Shown here one piece after another: positions 8,905 to 16,466 of a stretch of 64,000 nt of DNA. This DNA comes from Acidobacteriota bacterium (GTDB taxonomy: Bacteria; Actinomycetota; Acidimicrobiia; Acidimicrobiales; Acidimicrobilacustridaceae). Below the pieces are notes generated by a model, which had not been told where the DNA came from, did not search any database, and was given only the letters and a program-made list of their open reading frames with translations. Positions within the stretch are counted from its first letter, which is position 1. Each line of letters opens with the position of its first letter. Both the position numbers and the translations under genes were made by a program. The stretch lies in the NCBI GenBank assembly GCA_018969405.1, contig JAGWYK010000001.1, positions 62,001 to 126,000 on the forward strand. The letters run 5' to 3'.

Positions 8905-9099
8905 TCACTGTCCGCCCTTCTGCACGAAACTGCGCACGAAGTCCTCGGCGTTGGTCTCGAGGACCTCGTCGATCTCGTCGAGGAGGTCATCCAGTTCGGC
9001 CTTCAGCCGCTCCCCCGCCTCGGTGCTGGGCGTGGGCTGCTCGACCTCCTGCTCGGGGCGGTCGGTGGTGGTCCGGCGGACGTGTTCCTGTTCCTGCAT
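8905..9099 (-). CDS. pup: Prokaryotic ubiquitin-like protein Pup
   Basis: 64 aa disordered protein modifier. The coiled-coil forming region [20 protein letters not shown] binds the ARC coiled coil, and the C-terminus [12 protein letters not shown] ends in Gln. Because the last residue is Gln rather than Glu, Dop must deamidate it before PafA can use it. The N-terminal third is charged and unstructured, as in all Pups. A GGAGGG Shine-Dalgarno lies 4 nt before the ATG, unlike the leaderless neighbours. It is 21 nt downstream of dop. Confidence 0.98.
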   Translation of the reverse strand: MQEQEHVRRTTTDRPEQEVEQPTPSTEAGERLKAELDDLLDEIDEVLETNAEDFVRSFVQKGGQ

Positions 9100-9120
9100 G
9101 GTCCCTCCCGAGGAGTCCGG

Positions 9121-10629
9121 CTATGACGACGCGAGTCGATCGAGGAGTTCGGCGGCGGTGTCGCAGGACGCGATGACCGGGCCGACGTGGTCGACCGTAC
9201 CGCGCTGCGGCTCCATCATGGGGACGCGGCGGAGGGATTCCTCGCCGATGTCGAACACCATGGAGTCCCAGTTGGCGGCGATGATCTCGGAGCCGAACTT
9301 CTCGAGGCAGGTGCCCCGGAAGTAGGCGCGGGTGTCGGTGGGCGGCTTCTCGGTGGCCCGGAGGATCTCGGACTCGGAGCACAGGGTTCGCAGGCCGACC
9401 CGGCGGGCGAGGCTCCGGTCGGGCCGCAGATCGTGGTACTGCAGATCGAGGGCGACCAGCCGCGGATCCCCCCAGTCGAGATCGTGGCGCTGGCGGTAGC
9501 CGTCGACCAGTCGATGCTTGGCCACCCAGTCGACCCGATCGGCGACCTGCGACGGATCCTGTTCCAGGCCGGTGAGGACCGACTCCCACTCCTCGAGGAC
9601 CCTCTCGCCGGTGTCGGCGCCGAGGACCGCCAGCCCGTGGGTCGAGGCGTACTGCTGCGCGGTGCGGAGGAACTCCCACTGGATCTCGAGGGCCGTCGCC
9701 GTGGTGCCGTCGCGCAGGCGGAGCGGCTCGGTCAGCGAGAGGTCACAGCTCACCTGTCGCAGGGCCGGCACGGGGGTGTCGATCTGGAAGCGGCGCGGCA
9801 GCACGCCGTCCTCGAGCATGGCCAGGACGAGCGCCGTGGTTCCCACCTTGAGGAAGGTCGCCACCTCGGACATGTTGGCGTCGCCGATGATCACGTGGAG
9901 ACGGCGGTACTTGATCGGATCGGCGTGCGGTTCGTCCCGGGTGTTGATTATGGGACGCTTCAGTGTCGTCTCGAGCCCGACCTCCTCCTCGAAGAAGTCG
10001 GCCCGCTGGGAGATCTGGAACCGAGCCGTGTGCAGGTGACTCTCGGAACCGACCTTGCCGGCCCCGCAGAAGATCTGGCGGGTGACGAAGTGCGGGGTGA
10101 TCCCGTGCACGATCTCCCCGAAGGGGAGGTTCCGGTCGACAAGGTAGTTCTCATGGCAGCCGTAGGAGTTGCCCTTGCCGTCGGAGTTGTTCTTGTAGAC
10201 CACGATCTCCTGGCCGGGCGGCAGAACCCGGGCGGCGGTCTCCATCGAGCGCTGGAGCACGAGCTCCGCCGCCCGGTCGAACACCACGACATCGCGGGCG
10301 TTGGTGCACTCGGGGGTGCTCATCTCCGGATGGGCGTGATCGACGTAGTACCGGGCGCCGTTGGTGAGCACGGCGTTGACCAGATGGGACTCCACCTCGG
10401 GGGGAAGAGCGCCCAGCGGAGCGAAACCGCGGGCGTCGGTGCCGGGCTGCTCGCTCTCGAAGTCCCACTCGAACCGCAGGCCGGAGCCGGGGCGACCGGC
10501 CCGTTCGGCGAGTGAGGTCACGTAGCTGTTGATCAGGACCGAGGAGGCGGTGATGGGATTGGGATCCTCGATCCCCCGCCACACGATGCCGTACTCGGTC
10601 TCGATCCCACAGATCTTGGCGATGGCCAC
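9121..10629 (-). CDS. dop: Pup deamidase/depupylase Dop
   Basis: 502 aa paralogue of PafA in the glutamine-synthetase fold. It converts Pup-Gln to Pup-Glu and also removes Pup from substrates. CGIETEYGIVWRG carries the conserved Glu; the following 35 or so residues with DPNPITASSVLINSYV match the Dop-specific loop region; YVDHAHPEMSTPE holds the catalytic Asp and the HPE motif; [10 protein letters not shown] and NTRDEPHAD are shared with PafA. The start is GTG (Val-Ala-Ile-Ala-Lys) with a TATCGT box 6 nt upstream. It sits between arc and pup, the mycobacterial order. Confidence 0.97.
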   Translation of the reverse strand: MAIAKICGIETEYGIVWRGIEDPNPITASSVLINSYVTSLAERAGRPGSGLRFEWDFESEQPGTDARGFAPLGALPPEVESHLVNAVLTNGARYYVDHAHPEMSTPECTNARDVVVFDRAAELVLQRSMETAARVLPPGQEIVVYKNNSDGKGNSYGCHENYLVDRNLPFGEIVHGITPHFVTRQIFCGAGKVGSESHLHTARFQISQRADFFEEEVGLETTLKRPIINTRDEPHADPIKYRRLHVIIGDANMSEVATFLKVGTTALVLAMLEDGVLPRRFQIDTPVPALRQVSCDLSLTEPLRLRDGTTATALEIQWEFLRTAQQYASTHGLAVLGADTGERVLEEWESVLTGLEQDPSQVADRVDWVAKHRLVDGYRQRHDLDWGDPRLVALDLQYHDLRPDRSLARRVGLRTLCSESEILRATEKPPTDTRAYFRGTCLEKFGSEIIAANWDSMVFDIGEESLRRVPMMEPQRGTVDHVGPVIASCDTAAELLDRLASS

Positions 10630-10635
10630 GAGGGC

Positions 10636-10641
10636 ACGATA
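10636..10641 (-). promoter_or_regulatory. -10 box (TATCGT) of dop-pup, leaderless type
   Basis: TANNNT hexamer 6 nt upstream of the dop GTG in the gap after arc. Confidence 0.5.
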
Positions 10642-10666
10642 GCGACGCCGCCCGCCGACGAACGGG

Positions 10667-12418
10667 TCAGAGGTACTGACCGGTGCCGATCCGTTCGATG
10701 GCGCGCCCGCCGCTGGGATCGGAGTCGACGCCCTTCACCAGGGTGCGGATGTAGATGATCCTCTCCCCCTTCTTCCCCGAGATCCGGGCCCAGTCGTCGG
10801 GGTTCGTCGTGTTGGGGAGATCCTCGTGCTCCTTGTACTCCTGGTGGATCGACTCGATGAGATCGGTGGCGCGGATCCCGCCGATCCCGGTGGCGATGAG
10901 CCGCTTGATGGCGAGCATCTTCGCCCGCCGCACGATGTTCTCGATCATGGCGCCCGAGGCGAAGTCCTTGAAGTACATGACCTCCTTGTCACCGTTCTGG
11001 TAGGTGACCTCGAGGAACTGGTTGGCATCGTCCTCTCGGTACATCTCGGCGACGGTGGTCTCGATCATCATGCGCACGGCCTTGTCGACGTCCCCGCCGC
11101 CCAAGCCGCGGATCTCCTCCTGATCGATCGGGAGATCCGCGGTGAGATACCGACTGAAGATCTGCGCCGCCGCCTCCTCGTTGGGGCGCTCGATCTTGAT
11201 CTTCACGTCGAGGCGACCGGGACGGAGGATGGCGGGATCGATCAGATCCTCCCGGTTGGAGGCACCGATGACGATCACGTTGCGCAGCGTCTCGACGCCG
11301 TCGATCTCGGCCAGCAGCTGCGGGACGATGGTGGATTCCATGTCGGAGCTGATGCCGCTGCCCCGGGTGCGGAACAGGGAGTCCATCTCGTCGAAGAAGA
11401 CGATGACCGGCCAGCCCTCCTCACTCTTCTCCCGGGCCCGTTCGAACACCAGACGGATCTGACGTTCCGTCTCGCCGACGTACTTGTTGAGCAGTTCCGG
11501 TCCCTTGATGTTGAGGAAGTAGCTCCGGGCATCGCGATTGCCCGACACCTCCGCAACCTTCTTGGCGAGGGAGTTCGCCACCGCCTTGGCGATGAGGGTC
11601 TTGCCGCAGCCCGGGGGGCCGTAGAGGAGGATCCCCTTGGGGGCCGGCAGCTGGTACTCGGCGAACAGCTCATGATGGACGAAGGGGAGCTCGACGGCGT
11701 CGGTGATCTGCTCGATCTGGGGATCGAGTCCACCGACGTCGGTGTAGGAGATGTCGGGCACCTCCTCGAGCACCAGTTCCTCGACCTCCGGTCGGGGCAG
11801 CTTCTCGATGAGCAGCGAGGAGCGGGGATCGAGCAGCACGGCATCGCCGGATCGGAGCCGGGTGTCGAGCAGTCCGTCGCCCAGCTCCACCACCATCTCC
11901 TCATCGGCGCGCCCGAGCACCATGGCCCGTCGACCGTCCTCGAGGAGCTCCTTGAACGTGACCACCTCGCCGGTGCGCTCAGGGGCGCGGGCGAGCACGA
12001 CGTTGAGCGCCTCGTTGAGCACCACCTCGGCTCCGCGCACCAGCGTGGAGGGTTCGAGGTCCGGATGCAGCGAGACACGGATCTTGCGACCACCTGAATG
12101 CACGTCGACGGTGCCGTCGTCGTTGTGCCCGGCGAGGGTGCCGTAGGCCGACGGCGGTTGGCTGAGCTTCTCCACCTCCTCTCGCAGGGCGGCGATGTGG
12201 TCGCGAGCCTCCCGCAGGGTGTAGGTCAGTTTCTCGTTCTGGGTGACGGCCTGACTCAACTGGCCCTTGGACTCGAGCAGGCGCTCCTCGAGCAGGCGCA
12301 CCCGTTTGGGAACGTCCTGGAGGCGGCGGCGCAGTGACGCCACCTCCTCCTCGAGCACCACGATCTGCGCGAGCAGTTCCTCCGGTGTCCGATCGTCGTT
12401 CGGCGTCTCGACGTCCAT
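10667..12418 (-). CDS. arc: Proteasome-associated AAA+ ATPase ARC/Mpa
   Basis: Hexameric unfoldase that recognises Pup and feeds the 20S core. 583 aa: an N-terminal coiled coil from about 12 to 80 rich in Leu/Glu/Arg, double OB folds to about 230, Walker A GPPGCGKT near 265, Walker [12 protein letters not shown], arginine-finger region [14 protein letters not shown], and the C-terminus GTGQYL. The final GQYL is the proteasome-docking tail with penultimate Tyr. ATG 12418 is chosen because it precedes the coiled coil; upstream in-frame codons look non-coding. A GAGGAG ribosome site lies 11-12 nt before it and a TAGGGT box about 50 nt upstream. Confidence 0.97.
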   Translation of the reverse strand: MDVETPNDDRTPEELLAQIVVLEEEVASLRRRLQDVPKRVRLLEERLLESKGQLSQAVTQNEKLTYTLREARDHIAALREEVEKLSQPPSAYGTLAGHNDDGTVDVHSGGRKIRVSLHPDLEPSTLVRGAEVVLNEALNVVLARAPERTGEVVTFKELLEDGRRAMVLGRADEEMVVELGDGLLDTRLRSGDAVLLDPRSSLLIEKLPRPEVEELVLEEVPDISYTDVGGLDPQIEQITDAVELPFVHHELFAEYQLPAPKGILLYGPPGCGKTLIAKAVANSLAKKVAEVSGNRDARSYFLNIKGPELLNKYVGETERQIRLVFERAREKSEEGWPVIVFFDEMDSLFRTRGSGISSDMESTIVPQLLAEIDGVETLRNVIVIGASNREDLIDPAILRPGRLDVKIKIERPNEEAAAQIFSRYLTADLPIDQEEIRGLGGGDVDKAVRMMIETTVAEMYREDDANQFLEVTYQNGDKEVMYFKDFASGAMIENIVRRAKMLAIKRLIATGIGGIRATDLIESIHQEYKEHEDLPNTTNPDDWARISGKKGERIIYIRTLVKGVDSDPSGGRAIERIGTGQYL

Positions 12419-12468
12419 GGTTGCGTGGGGCTCCTCAGGCGGTTCGCGGGCTGGTCGACCCGTTCCGG

Positions 12469-12474
12469 ACCCTA
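12469..12474 (-). promoter_or_regulatory. -10 box (TAGGGT) of arc
   Basis: TANNNT hexamer on the minus strand about 50 nt before the arc ATG; predicts a leader of about 45 nt. It lies in the 208-base divergent region between arc and the ferredoxin gene, which has no other gene. Confidence 0.45.
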
Positions 12475-12529
12475 GTGCCGGGCCCCCCGGGATGCTGCTC
12501 CCCGGACGCACGGTCCCGGTCCCGCCGAC

Positions 12530-12559
12530 TGTGGATCTCCCGTCGGGGTCCACTAGAGT
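12530..12559 (+). promoter_or_regulatory. Predicted promoter of the ferredoxin gene
   Basis: TAGAGT at 12554-12559 as -10 and a weak TGTGGA at 12530-12535 as -35, spaced 18 nt. The leader would be about 60 nt with GAAGAGG as ribosome site. Confidence 0.4.
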
Positions 12560-12626
12560 CACGCCGCGTCCGGGTGCGTCCCGGTGCACCCGAACCCATC
12601 CCCCTCACGAAGAGGTTTTTCAACGT

Positions 12627-12863
12627 ATGAAGGTCTGGATCGATCAGGATCTCTGCACGGGCGACGGACTCTGCGAGGAGATCGCCCCTGACGTGTTCAC
12701 GCTCCTCGACGACGGCCTCGCGTACGTCAAGGAGGGGGACAAGGTCTTCTCCGACCCGGGCGGCGCCGCCGGGTTGGCCAACTTCCCCGACAGCCAGCTC
12801 GACGCCGTTGTGGAATCCGCCGAGGAATGCCCTGGCGAATGCATCTTCATCGAAGTCGAGTGA
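12627..12863 (+). CDS. Small ferredoxin, probably [3Fe-4S]
   Basis: 78 aa soluble electron carrier, acidic overall. The cluster ligands appear to be C10 and C16 in LCTGDGLCEEIAPDVF and the Cys of EECPGECIFIE. This is the C-x5-C...C-P spacing of single-cluster actinobacterial ferredoxins that often serve cytochromes P450. A fourth Cys four residues after the third (CPGEC) is extra, so a [4Fe-4S] form is not excluded. Start ATG with GAAGAGG upstream. It stands alone, with a strong hairpin downstream, so its partner enzyme is not in this window. Confidence 0.88.
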   Translation: MKVWIDQDLCTGDGLCEEIAPDVFTLLDDGLAYVKEGDKVFSDPGGAAGLANFPDSQLDAVVESAEECPGECIFIEVE

Positions 12864-12884
12864 TCTGAACCATCGAGCATCCCG

Positions 12885-12918
12885 ACGGGCCCCTTCGCTG
12901 CTGAAGCGAGGGGCCCGT
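12885..12918. terminator. Bidirectional hairpin terminator
   Basis: ACGGGCCCC-TTCGCT pairs with AGCGA-GGGGCCCGT with one bulge and a short loop, between the convergent ferredoxin and trmI genes. There is no clear U-tract on either strand, as is common in high-GC actinobacteria. Confidence 0.75.
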
Positions 12919-12958
12919 TGCGCGTCCCGGCGAGGTCGACCCGGCTGGAGGCCTGTGA

Positions 12959-13732
12959 TCAGCCGCCGAGGAGACGGGCATGGGTCAGGAAGCCGGTGTG
13001 GGCGACCATGCGATGGTCCGGCCGCACGGCCATGCCCTCGACATGCCAGGTGCGGTTGAGCACCTCCACGGTCTCGGGCATGTCGAACGGGCTGGACTCG
13101 AGTGCTTCCCTCAGCTGCATCACCTGCACGATGCTCGGGGTGTAGGCGAGCAGGATCCCTCCGGGATGGAGCGCCTCGACGGCATGGGGCACGACACGCC
13201 AGGGCTCGGGAAGGTCCAGCACCACGCGGTCGAGGTCGGTCTCGTCGATGCCCTCGTAGCAGTCCCGTAGCTCGACCCGGTACCGGGCCAGAGCGGACTC
13301 ACCGAGGAACGATCCGACGTTCTCGGTGGCGCGGGCGGCGAAGTCCTCGCGCAGTTCGTAGCCCACGATCTCGGCCCCCGCCCGCAGCATCGCCATCGAC
13401 AACGCCCCCGAACCCACCCCTGACTCGAGGACGCGGGCGCCCGGGAAGATGTCGGCGAGCATGAGGATGGGGCCGAGATCCTTCGGGTAGATGACCTGCG
13501 CCCCGCGGGGCATCTTGAGCACGAAGTCCGACAGGGTCGGTCGCACCGCGAGGTAGCCCTGGTTGCGGGTCGAGCGGACTGTGGCCCCCTCCGGCGTTCC
13601 GATGATGGTGTCGTGGGGGACGAACCCGGCGTGGGAGTGGAACTCACCACCCTCCTTGAGGGTGATCAGGTAGCGACGCTTCTTGGCATCGATCAGCAGG
13701 ACTCGATCGCCGATGGCGAACTCGCGGCTCAT
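12959..13732 (-). CDS. trmI: tRNA (adenine-58-N1)-methyltransferase TrmI
   Basis: SAM-dependent enzyme methylating N1 of A58 in the tRNA T-loop. 257 aa: an N-terminal beta domain (1-70, FAIGDRVLLIDAKKRRYLITL), then a Rossmann fold with motif I VLESGVGSGALS, the GYELREDFAARA acidic loop and motif IV VVLDLPEPW with the DxPxPW catalytic signature. HVEGMAVRPDHRMVAHTGFL closes the fold. The ATG lies 1 nt beyond the ttuA stop, so it is the last gene of a ttuB-ttuA-trmI unit. In actinobacteria this gene is often near the proteasome locus. Confidence 0.93.
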   Translation of the reverse strand: MSREFAIGDRVLLIDAKKRRYLITLKEGGEFHSHAGFVPHDTIIGTPEGATVRSTRNQGYLAVRPTLSDFVLKMPRGAQVIYPKDLGPILMLADIFPGARVLESGVGSGALSMAMLRAGAEIVGYELREDFAARATENVGSFLGESALARYRVELRDCYEGIDETDLDRVVLDLPEPWRVVPHAVEALHPGGILLAYTPSIVQVMQLREALESSPFDMPETVEVLNRTWHVEGMAVRPDHRMVAHTGFLTHARLLGG

Positions 13733-13733
13733 C

Positions 13734-14720
13734 TCAGGACTCCTCGTTCGTGGATGGTCGCCGGGATGCGCCGGCCGCAGGGCCTCGGGACAGTTGGACG
13801 GGCACCGCCGAGGGGTGATGTCCGCCGGCCCGGTCCACCAGCCGACAGAACGCACACACCTCGGCGGTGGTGGGCGCTCCGCAGCTGGTGCAGGCGGTCA
13901 GATCCTCACGATCGGCGTCGGCCTCCGGGGTGAACAGGGCGGCGGCTCGGTCGAGGAAGCCGAAGTAGAACGAGTGCTTCGCCCCGGGTGAACGCACCTC
14001 GATGTCGTTGAGGGCCTCCTTGTAGGAGATGTGACGGTTGCCGGCCGCCATCGGACACTCGTCGACGAGGTAGTCGATGCCCCGGAGCACGCAGTACGCA
14101 GCGGTCTCCCGTTCGGTGAGACGCACGAGAGGCTTGACCTTCTTGGGGAACCCGGCCCGGGCGGGAAGCACCGGGAGCTGGCGCCCGAGGTACTCCGTGT
14201 GCCAGTGGAGGGTGTTCCCGAACAGCACCGCGGCCTCATCGTCGAGGTTGTGCCCGGTGACGAGGACGTCGTAGCCACCCTCGAGGGCGGCTGTGTCGAA
14301 CAGGTGCCGCTTGGAGAGCCCGCAGGCCGAGCACGGTGCCCGCCGGGCCGCCCGGGATCCGGACGGGATGTCGTAGCCGTAGGAACCGGGGAGGTCGATG
14401 GTGCGCAGCAGCAGACCGCGCGAGTCGGCGAACTCCCGGGCGTACTGACCGGAGACATCGGAGTAGTCGCCGATCCCGAGACCGATGTAGAGCCCGTCGG
14501 CCTGATGGCCCAGCTCGACGAGGAGATCCCAGATGGCCAGGGAGTCCTTGCCGCCCGAGACGGCCACCAGCACCCGATCGCCGGGGCTGATCATGTCCCA
14601 GTCGCTGATGGCCCTGTTCACCTGGCGTCGGCACTGCTCGAAGAAGTGGTCCACGCAGTAGTTGGCGTTCTGACGTCGGATGTCGATCACTGCAGGTCCG
14701 CGGCAGGTCACGCACTTCAT
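13734..14720 (-). CDS. ttuA: tRNA U54 2-thiolation enzyme, TtuA type
   Basis: PP-loop ATPase that thiolates tRNA, of the TtuA/TtcA/Ncs6 group. From ATG 14720 it is 328 aa: an N-terminal zinc finger with C3, C6, C22 and H25, the PP-loop SGGKDS at 55-60, Cys130 and Cys133 (PCSACG) and Cys222 (ECPMAA) as probable [4Fe-4S] ligands, and a C-terminal zinc finger CTSC...CAFC. These Fe-S positions equal, as I recall, those of Thermus TtuA. ATG 14720 is chosen over 14726 because AGGAGG ends 6 nt before it. Its start overlaps the sulfur-carrier stop; trmI follows immediately. Confidence 0.88.
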   Translation of the reverse strand: MKCVTCRGPAVIDIRRQNANYCVDHFFEQCRRQVNRAISDWDMISPGDRVLVAVSGGKDSLAIWDLLVELGHQADGLYIGLGIGDYSDVSGQYAREFADSRGLLLRTIDLPGSYGYDIPSGSRAARRAPCSACGLSKRHLFDTAALEGGYDVLVTGHNLDDEAAVLFGNTLHWHTEYLGRQLPVLPARAGFPKKVKPLVRLTERETAAYCVLRGIDYLVDECPMAAGNRHISYKEALNDIEVRSPGAKHSFYFGFLDRAAALFTPEADADREDLTACTSCGAPTTAEVCAFCRLVDRAGGHHPSAVPVQLSRGPAAGASRRPSTNEES

Positions 14721-14917
14721 GCCCATCCTCCTGAGATGACGGGTCGGACCTCGATGACATCGTCGTCGGAGAGGGCGGCGTCGCCCGGGATCAGCTCGCC
14801 GTCGCGCATGACGAGGTGCGCCTCCCGATTGAGATCCAGCTCGGCGAGGAGGTTGATCACGGTCCGGGGGCCGGTGATGTCGAGCTCGCGTCGTGGATTG
14901 CGGAGGATGACCTTCAC
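14717..14917 (-). CDS. Ubiquitin-like sulfur carrier (ThiS/MoaD/TtuB family)
   Basis: 66 aa beta-grasp protein: VKVILRNPRRELDITGPRTV at the start, the inner LLAELDLNREAHLVMRDGEL, and VIEVRPVISGG near the end. Members carry sulfur as a C-terminal Gly-Gly thiocarboxylate. Here two residues, Trp-Ala, follow Gly-Gly, so trimming would be needed before activation. The two Gly codons (GGA GGA) form the AGGAGG ribosome site of ttuA, and the stop overlaps the ttuA ATG. Start GTG 14917 is the first plausible codon. By context a TtuB partner of TtuA; MoaD or ThiS roles are less likely. Confidence 0.85.
   Translation of the reverse strand: MKVILRNPRRELDITGPRTVINLLAELDLNREAHLVMRDGELIPGDAALSDDDVIEVRPVISGGWA
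14727..14732 (-). promoter_or_regulatory. Shine-Dalgarno of ttuA embedded in the sulfur-carrier Gly-Gly codons
   Basis: AGGAGG on the minus strand, 6 nt before ATG 14720 and inside the codons for the last Ser-Gly-Gly of the upstream gene. It decides the ttuA start. Confidence 0.8.
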
Positions 14918-14955
14918 CGTTCCATGCTCGCAGGTGGATCGCTGGGGGCGGACAT

Positions 14956-15207
14956 TCAGTGGGCGCGGCGGGCGGCCCGGGCGGCGCGACGGCGGGCCCG
15001 GCGACTCGGCGCCGGCGGCACCTGCGTGATCACGATCGACTCGCCCTGTTCGAGGCGGCCGCTGAAGACCTTCACCGGAGCGGGACGCGCGGCCCAGCGC
15101 CAGCCCCGGATGGCCCACGCCACCACCCCGATCACCAGCCAGACGCGACTTCGACCCAGCAGACCCCGTTCGATGCCGCGACGTCGGGCGAGTGCGAACG
15201 GATCCAT
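14956..15207 (-). CDS. Small basic membrane protein, unknown function
   Basis: 83 aa with one hydrophobic segment near 20-40 (VWLVIGVVAWAIRGWRWAA) and a strongly basic Arg/Ala C-terminus. Not recognised. Its ATG overlaps by one base the stop of the next small membrane gene upstream, so it is the third gene of a holin-X-like / small TM / small TM set. In other actinobacteria such small proteins often sit beside Holin-X; no enzymatic motif is present. Confidence 0.6.
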   Translation of the reverse strand: MDPFALARRRGIERGLLGRSRVWLVIGVVAWAIRGWRWAARPAPVKVFSGRLEQGESIVITQVPPAPSRRARRRAARAARRAH

Positions 15208-15440
15208 CAGAACCGTCGCACCTCGACCACCGTGCGCCGCTTCCGGCCGCGCCGGGAACCGAGAGCGAACGCGATCACGACCGCAGCGACGCCGACGGCG
15301 ACGACGATGGCGGCCACCGAGGTCCGGGCCTCGTCCTCGACGGTGACCACCTCACCCTGGATCTCGCGGAACCGTGCCTCGATGTCGGCGCGACTGATCC
15401 GGCCGTCGGCGCTGTGGGGAGCGTCATCATGTCCGGTCAC
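15207..15440 (-). CDS. Small single-pass membrane protein, unknown function
   Basis: 77 aa: a polar N-terminus with RISRADIEARFREIQGEV, likely helical, one transmembrane helix TSVAAIVVAVGVAAVVIAFA, then a very basic tail RRGRKRRTVVEVRRF. Topology is predicted N-out or peripheral, with the basic tail in the cytoplasm. GTG start overlapping the upstream stop (GTGA). It resembles in layout the DUF3618-type partners of Holin-X proteins, but I do not claim homology. Confidence 0.62.
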   Translation of the reverse strand: MTGHDDAPHSADGRISRADIEARFREIQGEVVTVEDEARTSVAAIVVAVGVAAVVIAFALGSRRGRKRRTVVEVRRF

Positions 15441-15769
15441 AGGTCTCCCTCCCCGGGATGGTCGAGTTCGCGTCCGATCCGGGCCATGGCGAAGGCGATG
15501 ACTCCGCTGAGTGCCAGCAGGACCACGAGATAGGGCACCCAGGACCAGAACCCGTCGAGGAGACCGCCGGTCATGGTCTGCAGACCGCGGAGGAGTGCGA
15601 AGCCCAGCAGCAGCACGCCGAGCGTGATGAGGGCCATGCCACCGAGACCGAAGGCGAGGTACCGACCGAGCTGGCGGAGCGGATCGATCGTCTCCTGCTT
15701 GGCATAGGAGACGAGCAGGTCACGCAGGTCGCGGATGGTGTCTCTGATGGTGGTGGCGGATGGGAACAT
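15437..15769 (-). CDS. Holin-X-type (phage holin superfamily III) membrane protein
   Basis: 110 aa: an amphipathic N-terminus (IRDTIRDLRDLLVSYAKQET), then two transmembrane helices at about 40-62 and 75-97 separated by a Gly-rich turn, and a short acidic tail. This matches the actinobacterial Holin-X group (PF07332), which are chromosomal membrane proteins and not evidence for a prophage. ATG 15769 is preferred over longer readings, which run into poor coding sequence. First gene of the three-gene membrane set. Confidence 0.7.
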   Translation of the reverse strand: MFPSATTIRDTIRDLRDLLVSYAKQETIDPLRQLGRYLAFGLGGMALITLGVLLLGFALLRGLQTMTGGLLDGFWSWVPYLVVLLALSGVIAFAMARIGRELDHPGEGDL

Positions 15770-15836
15770 CGGGGTCCTCGAGTCGTTTCGACCCCATGAC
15801 CCTACCAAGGCGGGCCCGGCGCCGACCCGGGGCACC

Positions 15837-16466
15837 TCAGTGCTGGTCGCGCATGGCGAGTTCGGCGCCGAGCAGCACTCGCTGATCATCGAGGCGATCG
15901 CGCAGCGTCCTCAGGCGTTCGGTGACACCGGAGGCGCAGAGCAGATCGAACCGGTCGACCGTGCCGAGCGGGCTGCAGGCCACCAGGAGATGGGACAGGG
16001 CCACCGGGTCGGTGGGCAGCTCGGGCAGCTCGGCCGCCTCGGCACCCTCGAGCGCAGCGGCCATCGACGATGTCTCGCGCAGCACTGCGAGCAGCTCCTG
16101 GAGATCCTCGGGATCGGGTTCCGGCTCCTCGTCCTCGTCCCACTGCTCGATCTCAGCCCGGGGATAGGGGTCGTCGGGGAGCCAGCGCAGGACGCGGATC
16201 CGCGAGAGACCGACGGCGACCAGGCCCCATCGTCCATCGTCGAGCTCCGCAGCCCGGATGATCTCGGCGAGCACGCCGACGGAGGTGCGGAGGTCCCCTC
16301 CCCCGACCTCGGAACCGCGGGCGATGAGGGTCACGCCGAACCGACGATCGGTGCGGAGGCAGTCCTGGATCATGGCGCGGTAGCGGGGCTCGAAGATGTG
16401 CAGCGGGATGGCGGTGCCGGGCAGCAGCACCGACCCGAGGGGGAACATCGGGACCGAGCCGCTCAT
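15837..16466 (-). CDS. Lon N-terminal (LON substrate-binding) domain protein
   Basis: 209 aa stand-alone LON domain: PMFPLGSVLLPGTAIPLHIFEPRYRAMI is the diagnostic start, followed by RFGVTLIARGSEVGGGD and a helical C-terminal half. It lacks the AAA+ and protease domains of Lon, so it cannot degrade proteins on its own; stand-alone members may bind substrates or adaptors. Its ATG overlaps the stop of the upstream D,D-peptidase gene by 4 nt. Length is normal for this family. Confidence 0.85.
   Translation of the reverse strand: MSGSVPMFPLGSVLLPGTAIPLHIFEPRYRAMIQDCLRTDRRFGVTLIARGSEVGGGDLRTSVGVLAEIIRAAELDDGRWGLVAVGLSRIRVLRWLPDDPYPRAEIEQWDEDEEPEPDPEDLQELLAVLRETSSMAAALEGAEAAELPELPTDPVALSHLLVACSPLGTVDRFDLLCASGVTERLRTLRDRLDDQRVLLGAELAMRDQH

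Noticed and set aside
15207-15769. Prophage remnant suggested by a holin-like gene
   Set aside because: Holin-X-type proteins are ordinary chromosomal membrane proteins in actinobacteria; no phage structural gene, integrase or attachment site is nearby.
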